The position numbers were made by a program, and so were the translations under genes. Shown here piece by piece: positions 33,446 through 45,337 of a stretch of 64,000 bases of DNA. Source of the stretch: Quillaja saponaria. Taxonomy: Eukaryota > Streptophyta > Magnoliopsida > Fabales > Quillajaceae. Under the pieces are notes generated by a model. It was not told the DNA's origin. It searched no databases and saw only the letters and a list, made by a program, of their open reading frames with translations. Positions within the stretch are counted from its first letter, which is position 1. Each line of letters begins with the position of its first letter. Where the stretch lies: positions 8,070,134-8,134,133 of the forward strand of contig CM055618.1 of the NCBI GenBank assembly GCA_029379385.1, read 5' to 3'.

Positions 33446-36020
33446 AGTAAATTAGTAAACTCAACGTCTTCATCAATATCCTGCTCACCTTCTGCGCCAA
33501 TAATCTCTTCCAAAGAACTGCACTGTATAACTTCAATTTCTTGAAGATTAGATAGATATACAATCATGGAAAATGAAAATAGATTCCTCACTCCATCACA
33601 ACTTTTAACTTTGACGAGTCTTAGATTGTTAAAGGATTTGACTATAAACTTGCCATGACATAATTTCTAAATTTTTACTAAATTTTAGAGAACCAGCCTT
33701 TCCAACTTGGGGAAAAAATCATGTTCATCCAATCTCTCCTCTGAGCTAATAAGATACTGGATTTCATCATTATTTTGGATTTCCAAAATTTTCAAATCTG
33801 AAAACTGTTTCAAGTCAAGTGATGAATGACATTCTTAACACCGTTGGATTTATCCAAGGACAATTGTTCAACTGTTTTGAACAACATTTTAATCCCATTC
33901 TTAAGACAAAAGCCAGTGCACTTATTTAGCTGCAACTTTAAAATTCTTGACGTTGGATACTCACTTGACCAGCTCTAGGAATCTCCAACGGAAATTCTAT
34001 ACCATTCCAATTTGTCGAGGAACAAGGTTTGCAGGAAAAGAGAAGCATTTGAATTTGTATCTCCAGAGAACTCAAGTTAGGCAAATCTCTTAATTCATTA
34101 ACACTGGCATTGTGACTTCCATTTGACTATTCTTCAGCCTCCCACAGAAAGAAGCTGTTTCCGACGTACAACTCTCGTAAATGTGTCAAGCTTGATATGA
34201 CTTTGGAAGAAATCAATTCAAGTCTTGAACAACTTCTCAAGTCAAGCAATTGTAGCTGATGTAATTTCCCTATTTCACGAGGCAATTCTTCAATTTTGGA
34301 TCCCAAAAGAGTAAGAACTCTTAAAATTTTCAATTCTCCAATCATGGATATGTCTCTTAGCACACATTGGTCCAGACGCAACATTCGAAGTTTCCTAGGG
34401 AATATAATTGAAGAAGGTAAGGATGATAAATCCATACCAGTAAGCACCATTACTTTCAATTCACTCATTCCTTCAGAGAAGTTGCCCAGTATTTTCAAAA
34501 AAGGATACTTACTTTTGACATGGAAGACATTAAGTCCTGCACAGTCTAAACCTTCAGGAAGTTCATTACCAATATCACTGTTGAAAAATGATATAGAAGT
34601 GCTAACTTTCAGTTTATCTTCAAAGGGCCATCCTTTTAGTTTTCTGTTTCTCAAAGTAACTACATGATAGTTCTTAGCTGTTCTTGATAAAACGAAATCA
34701 CGGACAATGTCATGCATTGTGAAACAGTCACTAGACAATAAACAAGAGTCTTTTAGCTTCATGATTGATCTATTTATTCTATCTTGAACTTCTACTATCG
34801 AATAAAGATCATGGAATACACCCAAACCCTAGCAATATCTCACAATGTCCTTGATTAATGGATCTTGACCCATTTGAGCAGAAAGTAAGAAAATAGACTT
34901 GAGCTCCTCGCTTTCTAAATGATTGTAACTCAACATGATTGAGACACCCACACTTTCGTGCATTTCAAGCAGCTGTGAGGCATTATTCCATTCCAAAATA
35001 TTCCTATTCTTCAATGCCCTTGCAAATGCAACAGTCGCTATTGGCAGCCCTTGACATTCTTAGTAACATCAATAGCTTTCAGTGTCAACTGATTAGAAGA
35101 ATCTTTCGTTAGCCCAACCGTCTTTTGAAGCTAAAACATCCACTGAGAAAATACAATCTTGGCATCCATTTGTTTTGATAGTACCTCCTTTTTAGAAGTT
35201 AAGAATATTGTACACCTCTTATGATCGCCACCAGATGGATCTCCCTTCTTTTGATTATCTCAAGTTGGAATTCCTAAACTATCCAAGTTAATTCCCTCCT
35301 AGAGATCATCTAAGATCACAAGTATATTCTTCTTTTCCATGTTTAATCCTTGGCACAGAGACTTGCTCTTCCTATATCGCTTTCCATATCAAATTTCAGT
35401 CCTAATCTATCAGCAATTTGTGCTTGAATAGTCATTATGTCCGGATGTTGTGTTATCTTCGCTGTAACCACCAAATCAAATAACTATCGTCTTTTGCTTT
35501 CCTTGCTACTTGATGGACTAGGGTGGTTTTACCAACCCATCCTAGCCTATAAACTCCAATCATTTTTACATTAGAATCTCCCAATGCCTCTAGAATATTG
35601 CTCACAGTTTCATTTTTAGATTCAAAGCCCCCAAGACTTATGGTATGCGCTGCAGCATCTATTGGAGGCAACTCATAATGAACACTTGTAGGCATCTGGC
35701 TCGTCAACTCATTAACCTTTTGTGCCATCTTAAACACTTTTATACTTAACCGGTGCCACCACCATAAATAAGGCAACAACCCGTTGGAGCAACCAGTTCT
35801 TGCATGACCTTTATCTTCAAGTAAGTTTAGCAACACCTTAGAGACCATATCCACATCATTCATCCAGTTCCAAACACCTTGCTCAATTCCTTTGGCGTTG
35901 GCTTCGGCTGAATTAACTAAATGTTGCACTCCCTTTCTTGCATTCTTGAGTTTACCAACTATATCCTTCAAAACTTCAGAGTTGCTCCTGAAGAAAATCA
36001 GATAGCTCACTTGTGACACG
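33446..36020 (-). pseudogene. CNL resistance pseudogene, close paralogue of the intact CNL
   Basis: Collinear with exon 1 of the intact CNL (41975-44580) and very similar over most of its length. Open pieces: 36019-35453 (coiled coil from QVSYLIFFRSN to the NB-ARC start), 35014-34829 (SVGVSIMLSYNHLESEELKS), and 34825-34127 (MHD region and LRRs). Two glycines of the P-loop are lost: it reads GVYRLGWVGKTT where the intact gene has GVYGLGGVGKTT. Frameshifts and stops break the ARC region (35040-35450) and the LRRs (33446-34126). The first ~24 residues are missing; CACTA-derived DNA starts at about 36025. A copia element replaces everything past 33446. Both ends are therefore transposon cut points. 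Confidence 0.88.
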
Positions 36021-36024
36021 TCAA

Positions 36025-36560
36025 ATATTTGTTCATGATTTTTTTAATGTTCGGTTAGACATAAAGGTCAAGTCATCCGATGTTGCTTTATAGAAACATT
36101 AGATACGACAAGAATATTGGTAGTCGTTTTGCGACATATGGCTGAGTGACTCATCCCAAAGATTCTCGATGACTTGTTCATAGTATCAGAAGTCTGGAAA
36201 ATACGTCATTTAGAGTGTTGGTGGCTCTACGAATGCTGCTACTTGGGAGAAAATTGGTACGACTTTTTCATTTTATTAATTTGTTCTATTTAAAAGAGTA
36301 TTTTAAATTAATTTAAATTGTGAAAATATGGGAGAGACAATTTAGGTAGGAAACCTACCAAAGTTGAGGTTTTTCAAGCTATGCATATGTAAGAGAGACA
36401 GACTGCAGAGGGTGGGTCGAGTACTGCAGCTAGAAATAAGGATGCATTGTGGATTCAAGCTGCAAGGGGAAAGAAACATGGTTATGTATATGGCTTAGAA
36501 GGCTACATGGATACCTAGCTTGTTATGCATCCTGGGGCTTCCACACCGGCATGACTTTCT
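36025..36560 (+). pseudogene. CACTA transposase ORF fragment, copy 1
   Basis: The plus strand reads, with stops, FQAMHM...., then DALWIQAARGKKHGYVYGLE. This is the C-terminal pattern of the Transposase_24/En-Spm ORF1 family of dicots, where 'A..GRK.GRVYGLGSE' is usual. It is a clear copy of 60385-60915, about 530 bp, diverged. It abuts the broken 5' end of the CNL pseudogene. Confidence 0.6.
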
Positions 36561-36599
36561 TATGTTATTCCGGTCATGTGGTTGGTGCAGCGGATATCA

Positions 36600-37630
36600 A
36601 GATACCATATGTTACTCTCAGTAGCTTCTGTATTTGAAGCAACCATAAGGAGAACTTGACTTTCAGCTTCATCTTCTTGAACAAATGAACTTTTTCTCTG
36701 TTCTAATCATATTTCTTTAACTAGCAATCATATAAGTAGTGGCCATATTTTTTTACATGCATAACATTGAATATTTGATTTTTCATATCTGCTTATGCCT
36801 CATCCTTGACTTCGACCTTGACCTCTCTGTGAACACTTTTCATATCAAAATGATATGAATCATTCTTTTCTTTCTCATTGTCACAAGCATAGTATTTGAT
36901 TACTCCTCATCCACCATAGTGACCTCGTCAGCCTTTCCCTCGAACTCTACTTCTTCTTTCAGTATTTATTCCTTATCCACTGTAGTGACCTCCTCGTCAC
37001 CTTTGCCTCGAACTCTACTTCTTCTTAGAGTACTTGCATCTTCAGCACCTTTATCACTTATGATGGAAACTTTGGCTCTGAAAAAGTTGCTCAATTGATT
37101 TTTTTTAGAACTTTTCATTGAGCCGCTGATCATGAAGCATTGCAACTCATCAAGTGTCATCTCCATTTGTTCACAATTTATTTACGAAGACAAGAACTCA
37201 TGAAATATAAATAAAAACTTTTCATTATTTTACATTTGTAAGAGTTCAAAATGACATCTTAAAGTTTGAAATCTTACCTTTTTTTTTTACCTTCTCAACT
37301 CCTGTAGGACCGATCTAAGATATACCACGCTTTTTTTGCAACGGTTGCTCTAGCAATCTTCTCAAAAATCACATTACCCATACTTTGGTGAATAAAAAAA
37401 ATAATGTCTTTTGATCCTTCTTCTTGTTATCAAGATGGGTTTGTCTCTAAACTTTCAGTTGAATTATTTGCAAGATTTGAAACTCTACTCTTTACCACGT
37501 CCAGAATTTCTTGATAGCTAAAGAGCATTTTCATTTGTGTACTCCATCTATCAAAGTTGCTCCTATCTAGCACAGGAAAGTTAGGATAGAAACCACCATT
37601 AATAGTTGCCATCACTTGGCTCTAATATCA
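36600..37630 (-). pseudogene. Copia gag remnant
   Basis: The minus strand starts at 37615 with MATINGGFYPNFPVLDRSNF, DRWSTQMKMLFSYQEILDVV, the classic copia gag opening. Later come MTLDELQCFMISG (37166) and a charged linker (36966-37080). A zinc knuckle CYACKKYGHY follows near 36745. Frameshifts separate the pieces. The leader contains a primer-site-like 'atgatattagagcc' (37619-37632) adjacent to the LTR. The rest of the polyprotein is absent. Confidence 0.75.
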
Positions 37631-37631
37631 T

Positions 37632-37922
37632 TGTTAACTTGAATCACCACAATTATATTAATATTTAAGAGAAGGGAGAATTGAAAACAAAGAAAATTTA
37701 TTTTTCAAAATAACACACTTTACAACTGAATGAGAATCCCTACTTATAAAGATAAAATTATAATCAGAAACAAAATTAAACTCCCCTAAAAGATAAAACC
37801 TAAATCAATGCAATAAAAATTGAAACAAATCTCTAAAAAATAATCTTAATGATAATTCTAATAATAACAAAATAAATTCTAAGAGATAATGCTAAATAAA
37901 AAATCTAGACTAATATTCAACA
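37632..37922 (-). repeat. LTR of the copia gag remnant
   Basis: On the plus strand it begins TGTTAACTTG and ends TATTCAACA, about 291 bp, directly next to the degraded primer site. No second copy in the window. Confidence 0.55.
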
Positions 37923-37924
37923 GA

Positions 37925-38045
37925 TGGTGTGGAGTGCGGAAGAGATAAGAGAGTTTTTTAAGTCAAACGTGATGTAAATGATATAATAATATTTTATTAT
38001 TAAAGTATATGCAAGTATATTTGTGGATCAAAAGTTTCATATGTC
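37925..38045. repeat. Dispersed repeat, second copy
   Basis: Matches 15518-15645 ('gtgtggagtgcggaagagat', 'ttttattattaaagtatatg', 'ggatcaaaagtttcata'). It directly follows the copia LTR. Confidence 0.6.
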
Positions 38046-38590
38046 ATTTCACACATATGTAAGCAACAAAAGAAATATCCTAATTAATTGATAATATTAC
38101 TTGTCAGTTCAATGTTATCGCAGAATTTGATCAAGATTACTCTTCAAAAATAATATCTTTATTCTTTTTCTATTAAAAAAATTTGTTTATCTGGATTCAT
38201 GGACTGGGTCAGATATGTCGGGCCTCCGCTGCTTATACCCGCTGATATAGGTAAAAAAAGATTCACTGGTAACAAATGGGTTTTGGATATTTACACGGAT
38301 TGGGCCCGACTCAGCCCATTACCAGCTCAGCTGGGTATGAAAATTAGCAAAATGTAAAAACATTATTGCCAACGACAAGCAATGGTTACCTAATTCTTAC
38401 TTTATAGCTAGTTTCTTTAATAGTAAAGAGAAGTTAAATAAAAAGCCATGGCCACCTGATTCTTTAAAATAATAATAAGATCTAAAATTTGAGTACAATA
38501 AGTTAATAACAAAATGACATGACAGTTAATACGTGTGAGTATGTAACTATCTAAAAAAATTTAAAAGGTTTGCTGAGAACTCGTCAATTA
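38046..38590. other. 3' flank of the CNL gene
   Basis: AT-rich except for a GC-richer block (38195-38340) with opposed GGGTC/GGGCC and GGCCC/GACTC words, perhaps a decayed MITE. The 3' UTR and polyadenylation site of the CNL should lie here; I could not pick a convincing AATAAA on the minus strand. Confidence 0.35.
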
Positions 38591-39505
38591 CTACGTCGGA
38601 TGTGTACTGGAGTACAACTTCTGTATCGTAGAATTCAAGTTACCTTCCCAAATCCATATCCCTTCATTTCCCTCCACTTCTTTATCTTTCTCTGCTTCTC
38701 TTTCCTCTTCCTCTTCCTCTTCCTCCTCTTCTACTACTCCAACGTATACCTTTTGTAGCTTTGGGAGGCTTATGACTCCATGAGAGAACCTCTCCATCTT
38801 GGGACATTCCACCACCACTAGTTTTTGCAGTAAGGGAAACTTGAAGCCAAAACTCCCCGTGCAGAAACTTGCCATATTTGATAGACCTATAAGTTCTAAA
38901 GTCTTCAACTGGCTAAAAACAATCTCCTCATCACTTTCACCTCTCATCTCATGCTCCACTATAATTTGCTCAATTGCTTTACAATACCTTATTTTCATTA
39001 TTACTAGTTGCACCAAACTGTTCGCTGTCGAGTTTGCTACTAAATATACTAGTCTATCACATCTCGACACTTCCAAAATTGTCAAATGAATGAAAGATGC
39101 TGAGGGAGGCACTAAGTTATATCTCAAACTGGAACAAAAACATACCTCCAAGTACTCTAGCCTTTGAAGAATGGGATCTAGCTCGAAACCTTCTTCGCAT
39201 ATTTTCTCTAGTCTAGTTTTCCCCCGCAATGTCAGCTTTTTGAGCTGTACAACAGTTCCCATTTGTACATCATCACGACTGGTCATACTTTCACTAGGGA
39301 ATAACTCCATGAAGGAACCTCTGTACAGAACCAGATTTTCCAGATTTGGCACTCTGTGAAGAAACCAACAGGGAAAACTATCATCTTCAAAGCCATCAAA
39401 CTGAAGTCTTTCTATATTGCAGAAAAGATCCAGTGGAAAATTGCTGTTCAATATCCACTTTGACTCCTTGTCACCTAACACTAAGTCCTTCAATCTCGGT
39501 ATAAC
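38591..39505 (-). CDS. CNL exon 4: LRR end and acidic tail
   Basis: 305 codons including the stop, after acceptor 'tctgtttcttag'. LRRs continue (LVQLVIMKIRYCKAIEQI, FPLLQKLVVVECPKMERF). The tail has an uninterrupted run of ten glutamates and then WEGNLNSTIQKLY, a common C-terminal signature of this CNL group. Confidence 0.84.
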   Translation of the reverse strand, partial: VIPRLKDLVLGDKESKWILNSNFPLDLFCNIERLQFDGFEDDSFPCWFLHRVPNLENLVLYRGSFMELFPSESMTSRDDVQMGTVVQLKKLTLRGKTRLEKICEEGFELDPILQRLEYLEVCFCSSLRYNLVPPSASFIHLTILEVSRCDRLVYLVANSTANSLVQLVIMKIRYCKAIEQIIVEHEMRGESDEEIVFSQLKTLELIGLSNMASFCTGSFGFKFPLLQKLVVVECPKMERFSHGVISLPKLQKVYVGVVEEEEEEEEEEREAEKDKEVEGNEGIWIWEGNLNSTIQKLYSSTHPT

Positions 39506-42500
39506 CTAAGAAACAGATGAAACAAAATGAAGGGAAAGGGTTTTTTTATGACAAGTTCGTTGAGATCCACAAAGAAGTTAAACTTCAAAAAATAAATTCA
39601 AAATAAAATTTGGAAATGAAAATCCCAAGCATGCATTATAAGGATCATTATGTAAATATCAATCACACCTTTTCGGCTGAGAAGATTGATGGATTACTTG
39701 CCACAATTGTTCCTTCTCGATTTGTAGTTTCTTCTTTGAACATATCCACATTGTCGCAATTCTGCACTGTCAATATTTTCAACGATGAACAGACTAGAAT
39801 ATGTCTTCCAGGATAGAAACTTCTTAATTGTGGCAGATCTTTACAATATAGAGAGGTTAGTTGTGGGAACACAAATTGGGCTACATAATTACTTGTTTCC
39901 AATCCCTCTTCCATGGAAACAATATCCTTCATTCCGTGATTATTTTCTAGCACAAGTGTTTCAATCTTTTGCATACCTGTGGCTATAGAGACTGGAAAGA
40001 CATATCTCAGGCGTTCACATATCCATACCTTCACGCTCTGCAAATTTTTGAACTTGACAAGTCTTTGGGGGTCATTATAATTATAATTCCAAACATGCCT
40101 CAAAGTTGGCAGATAGAAAAGAGAAATTTCTTGTAATTGAGTATCAGCACCACCATCATCATGTTCTCGTTGCATATCTGCCATCCGGAGGTCAAAGATC
40201 TGTTCAACTCCATTACAATCCCAAACGTACAAACTAACTAGATTCTGGAGTTTTCCAACCATGTGAGAAGGGATAATCGTATGAACACGATGACAGTATT
40301 CAATTTCTACCATGTTCACTTCCCGAAAAGATTCCAGACTGGGTTGTTTCGGCCATATTGTGGTCAACTGCGACATGTATCCTATACTTATTCTCTTGAG
40401 CTTAGGAAATAGAGGAACCTGCATGAAATATATATAATTCATTACTAATTAGCTGACCAACCATATATTCATTATATCAAAAGAAAATACTAGACTTGCT
40501 AGCTAATATTATTATAAGTCCAAACTGCAAATAAGATGAAGCATGAACAAAAGAAAACATAACAAAAATAAAAAATAAAAAACAACTTTACATTTCTATC
40601 GGTCATGTCTTCTTTTATTATCTCCTCCATCATCCCACATTCATTTATAGTAAGCGAACTCAGATTCACCAGAACTGTAGCCATGGAGAATGACAATAAA
40701 TATCTTAAACCATCACACCATTCCACCTTCAAAGATGTCAAATTAGGAAAGCAATAACGTGGGGCTGGTTGGTGGTCCTTCCATATCTTCGAAAGATATT
40801 TGATTGAGTCCAACTCCAAGCTTTCTAATTTGGGAAATGCAACCTGTGGAATGGAAGACACATAAAATAATTATTGTCTCATGATGAGTAAGTTACATTC
40901 CATTAAACTCAATATTTAGTAAATTTATAAAACAAACTAGATAACGCTGGATCAATATACAATTTTGGGGTGAATTAGCTTTTCAACTCTCCCAGCCTGT
41001 ATTTGGCAAAGGTGAAAATGAGAGGAAAGAAAATGGAAGTAATGTTATTTAATTTTTTGTTACATAAATTTTCAACTCATTTTCCTTCCAAATATTTTTT
41101 CCTTTAGCTTTCACATCTCCCAAATAAAGCATTGTAGTTCAAAGACTAGTAGGACAATTATATGAAAAAGAAAGGAAACTAATGGATTTGTTTCTTTTTG
41201 TTTTTGTTTTAGTTTGGTGCAAACAAGAAAAGTCATTAAACGTGAACATAGTTCATACAAGTAATCTTAGGAAAAGTAATACCGAACCTAACAAGTCTGC
41301 AACAAAAAAGAAAAAACATTAGAAATAAACTGAGGAGCCATATTTTTTTTATTTTAAAAAAGGGACAATCAAAATGGATTTGTCTTTACTGAATTGTTAC
41401 ACCCTTAGAGACATAGCATATTACATATTACATACAAAAATTTATCTGATATGCTCTTAATGAAACTCCTTTTAAAACAGAATACTGTCTTTATCTTCAT
41501 CTGTATCTTTATAATTTACCTAATGGTCGTTTTGAAAATGCATAGAAAGAAAAAACAGACAATAAGATTTACAAGGAGCCATTTTAATATTATATAAGTT
41601 TGCATGAAAATTATTTCGAAGCTGGATTTTATATTCTAAAGGGAAACAATAGATCAGACAGAATTACACTTGCAACTAACACAGTGACACCCATAAGTGA
41701 AATCCAAACTACTTACACAATTTAAGAACTGTTTGAAAGACTATGATAAGTAATATAAAACATGTAGAGAGACATATAATTTGTGTGTATATATATTTCT
41801 ATATACCTGCTCACTGAAAAACAAAAAGGAAGAAGCATGCTGGCCTTCTGCAGTAATTTCACTAATCTCCATATTTGTAACTGTCTGATTCTCTATCAAT
41901 TGAGATGTGGAAGATGTATTCACATTGGCACGAAAAGCAACTAGTGCTGGTAAACTTTTTAGCTTCAGAGAGAGTAAATTAGTAAATTCAACTTCTTCAT
42001 TAATATCCTGCTCACTTTCTCCGCCGATAATCTCTTCCAAAGAACTGCACTGTGTAACTTCAATTTCTTGAAGATTAGATAGATATACAATCATGGAAAA
42101 TGAAAATAGATTCCTCAATCCATCACAACTTTTAACTTTGAGAAGTCTTAAATTGTTAAAGGATTTGACTGTAAACTTGCCATGACATAATTTCTCAAAT
42201 TTTACTAAATTTTGGAGAACCGGCCTCTCCAACTTGGGGAAAGAATCATGTTCATCCAATCTCTCCTCTGAGCTAATGACATACTGGATTTCATCATTAT
42301 TTTGGATTTCCAAAATTTTCAAGTCTGGAAACTCTTTCCAAGTCAAGTGATGAATGACATTCTTAACACCATTTGATTTATCCAAGGACAATTGTTCAAC
42401 TGTTTTGAACAACATTTTAATTCCATTCTCAAGACGAAAGCCAGTGCACTTATTTAGCTGCAACTTTAAAATTCTTGACGTTGGATACTCACTTGAACAG

Positions 42501-44647
42501 CTCCAGGAATCTCCAACAGAAATTCTATACCTTTCCAACTTGTCGAGGAACAAGGTTTTTGGGAAAAGAGAAGCATTTGGAATATGTATCTCTAGAGAAC
42601 TCAAGTTAGGCAGATCTCTTAACTCGTTAACACTGGCATTGTGAGTTCCATTTGACTGTCCTTCAGCCCCCCACTGAATGAAGCTGTTTCCCACATACAA
42701 CTCTTGTAAATGTGTCAAGCTTGATATGACTTTGGAAGGAATCAATTTAAGTCCTGAACAACTTCTCAAGTCAAGCAATTGTAGCTGACGTAATTTCCCT
42801 ATTTCACGAGGCAATACTTCAATTTTGGATCCCGAAAGAGTAAGAACTCTTAAAATTTTCAATTCTCCAATCATGGATATGTCTCCTAGCACGCATTGGT
42901 CCAGACGCAACATTCGAAGTTTCCTAAGGAATATAATTGAAGAAGGTAAGGATGATAAATCCACATCAGTAAACACCAGCACTTTCAATTCACTCATTCC
43001 TTCAAAAAAGTTGTCCGGTATTTTCAAAAAAGGATACTTACTTTCAACATGGAAGACATTAAGTCTTGCACAATCTAAACCTTCAGGAAGTTCGTTACCA
43101 ATATCACTGTTGAAAATTGATATAGAAGTGCAAAGTTTCAGTTCATCTTCAGAGGGCCATCCTTTTAGTTTTTTGTTTCTCAAAGTAACTACATGATAGT
43201 CCTTAGCTGCTATTGACAAAGCAAAATCACGGACAATGTCATGCATTGTGAAACGGTCACTAGAATAACTCCCCAAGAACAAACAAGAGTCTTTTAGCTT
43301 CATGATCGATCTATTTATTCTATCTTGAACTTCTCCTATTGAATAAATATCATGGAATACACCCAAACCCAAGCAATATCTCACCAAGTCCTTGATTAAT
43401 GGATCTTGACCCATTTGAGCAGAAAGTAAGAAAATAGACTTGAGCTCCTCGCTTTCTAAATGATTGTAACTCAACATGATTGAAACACCCACACTTTCGT
43501 GCATTTCAAGAAGCTGTGAGGCATCATTCCATTCCGAAATACTCCTATTCCTCAATGCCCTTGCAAGTGCAACAATCGCTATTGGCAACCCTTGACATTT
43601 CTTCGCAACATCAATAGCTTTTAGTGTCAACTGATCAGAAGAATCATCCTTTAGCCCAGCTGTCTTTTTAAACAACTCTGCAGCTTCATGGTCAGATAAA
43701 ACATCCACTGAGAAAATACAATCTTCCTTTACATCCATTTGTTTTGATAGTACCTCCTTCTTTCTAGAAGTTAACAATATTGTACACCTCTTATCAGATG
43801 GATCGCCCTTCTTTTGATTATCACGAGTTGGAATTCCTAAACTATCCAAGTTAATTCCCTTCCAGAGGTCATCTAAGATCACAAGTATATTCTTCTTATC
43901 CATGATTAATCTTTGGCGAAGACTACTTGCTCTTCCCATTTCGCTTTCCACATCAAATTTCAGTCCTAATACATCAGCAATTTGTGCTTGAATACTCATT
44001 ATGTCCAGATTTTGTGTTACCTTTGCTGTAACCACCAAATCAAATAACTTATCATCTTTTGCTTTCCTTGCTATTTGATGTACTAGAGTGGTTTTACCAA
44101 CACCTCCTAGCCCATAAACTCCAATCATTTTCACATTAGAATCTCCCAATGTCTCCAGAATCTTGCTCATAGTTTCATTTCTAGATTCAAAGCCCCCATA
44201 ACTTGTGGTATGCTCTGCAGCATCTGTTGGAGGAAACTCATAATGAGCACTTGTAGGCATCTGGCTCGTCAACTCATTAGCCTTTTGTGCCATCTTAAAC
44301 ACTTTTCTACTTAACTGATGCCGCCACCATAAATAAGGCAACAACCCATTTGAGCAACCTGTTCTTGCATGGCCTTTATCTTCAGGTAAGTTTAGCAACA
44401 CCTTAGTGATCATATCCACATCATTCATCCAGTTCCGAACACCTTGCTCAATTCCTTTAGCATTGGCTTCAGCCGAATCAACTAAATGTTGCACCCCCTC
44501 TCTCGCATCCATGAGTTTCTCAACTCTATCCTTCAAAACTTTAAAATTGCTTCTGAAGAAAATCAGATAGCTCACTTGCCGTCTCAGGGGTTCCCAGATT
44601 GCTTCAAAAACTCGATCAGAGATTTGGTCAACACACAGGATTCCCAT
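38591..44647 (-). CDS. CC-NBS-LRR disease resistance protein, RPS2/RPS5-like (At4g27220 type), 4 exons
   Basis: Predicted exons 44647-41807, 40843-40592, 40418-39669 and 39505-38591, all phase 0, give about 1585 residues with no stop. Order: coiled coil (about 25-75); NB-ARC with P-loop GVYGLGGVGKTT (176-187), kinase 2 ILVILDDLW (254-262), RNBS-B CTILLTSR (288-295), GLPIA (353-357), RNBS-D LLSAQMGQDPLIKD, and FTMHD (466-470); then LRRs from about 500 to the end. The Asp of kinase 2 and the MHD triplet are intact, so it should be able to switch nucleotide state. CNLs are intracellular sensors that trigger defence. The start codon lies in a good context (gccATGG). The start MGILC could allow N-terminal acylation as in RPS5. 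Length fits the large CNLs with extra LRR exons in woody eudicots. Splice sites are inferred from sequence only. Confidence 0.88.
39669..40418 (-). CDS. CNL exon 3: LRR
   Basis: 250 codons between acceptor 'ttcatgcag' and donor AAG|GTGTGA. Repeats include FPKLKRISIGYMSQLTTIWP and LVSLYVWDCNGVEQIFDL. Phase 0 at both ends. Confidence 0.82.
40592..40843 (-). CDS. CNL exon 2: LRR
   Basis: 84 codons between acceptor 'ttccattccacag' and donor AAT|GTAAAG. Contains VAFPKLESLELDSIKYLSKI and LTSLKVEWCDGLRYLLSFSM, the long-LRR pattern with C-rich 'V..C..L..L' repeats. Confidence 0.85.
41807..44647 (-). CDS. CNL exon 1: coiled coil, NB-ARC, first LRR block
   Basis: 947 codons from ATG to FSEQ. It ends CAG|GTATAT at 41807/41806, although the open frame runs on to 41741. 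The donor was chosen because the next segment opens with VAFPKLESLELD, the usual continuation in this family. Confidence 0.88.
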
Positions 44648-45337
44648 GGCAGTTACTGCTCCAACCTACTACTACATAAGTAAAACACGTCAACTTATGT
44701 AAGAAAGAGAGAAATCTCCATTCAAGAAAAACAAAATGTACACTGGTAAATATTAACAGCTGCGTGGTTCCTAGATTACTTAGGAAATCTACAGGTCCCG
44801 CTCTCCTCTAGTCCATTTTTACTCCAGTTTCCTCTCCCAAAGACACTAACACATGGATCACCCATACACAAATTTTGAAATGAAACAAGAAATCATATAG
44901 GTAATTAATAAGGATCTTTACCATAACAAAATTATGTATAGAACTAAAGTTATGTTTAGAACTAGGATTCTGCTTTCACCAACTAGAGGAGGTTTCACGT
45001 GGATGATAAAGAGGGTATTACCCAACGTCCAGCAGATTATCAATATTCCATTTCATGGTGATCTTGCTTCTATTAGGGAAGTCCATAACCACCCCAATTT
45101 TCCTATCACTCCCCATCTCCTCTGGATTCTTTTGCTAATTTGAACCCGTAATTGGTAGAAGAAGAAAAATCGAAATTACAAGGGGAAGGGGTAAGAAGTT
45201 GAGAGTTTCAGATTCAAAATTTACCTAAGAATTTCCCAACTTTCATTCATCAATTTTGTCAAAAGTTAGTGCATTTTTTCTCTTACTAAGAATTCCTAGT
45301 CTTACTACTTGTTTGTTTCAATTGACTTAGTCAAGCT
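44648..45337. other. Upstream region of the CNL gene
   Basis: Minus-strand promoter and 5' UTR should lie here, within about 500 bp of the start. No TATA box could be chosen with confidence. The plus-strand frame at 44934-45143 has no recognisable domain. Confidence 0.35.

Noticed and set aside
38570..38758. Plus-strand frame rich in Phe/Leu
   Set aside because: It is the opposite strand of the poly-Glu tract of the CNL last exon.
42354..43196. Plus-strand frames across the CNL (also 34296-34667)
   Set aside because: They are antisense shadows of the LRR coding strand; the similar frame in the pseudogene simply follows the duplication.
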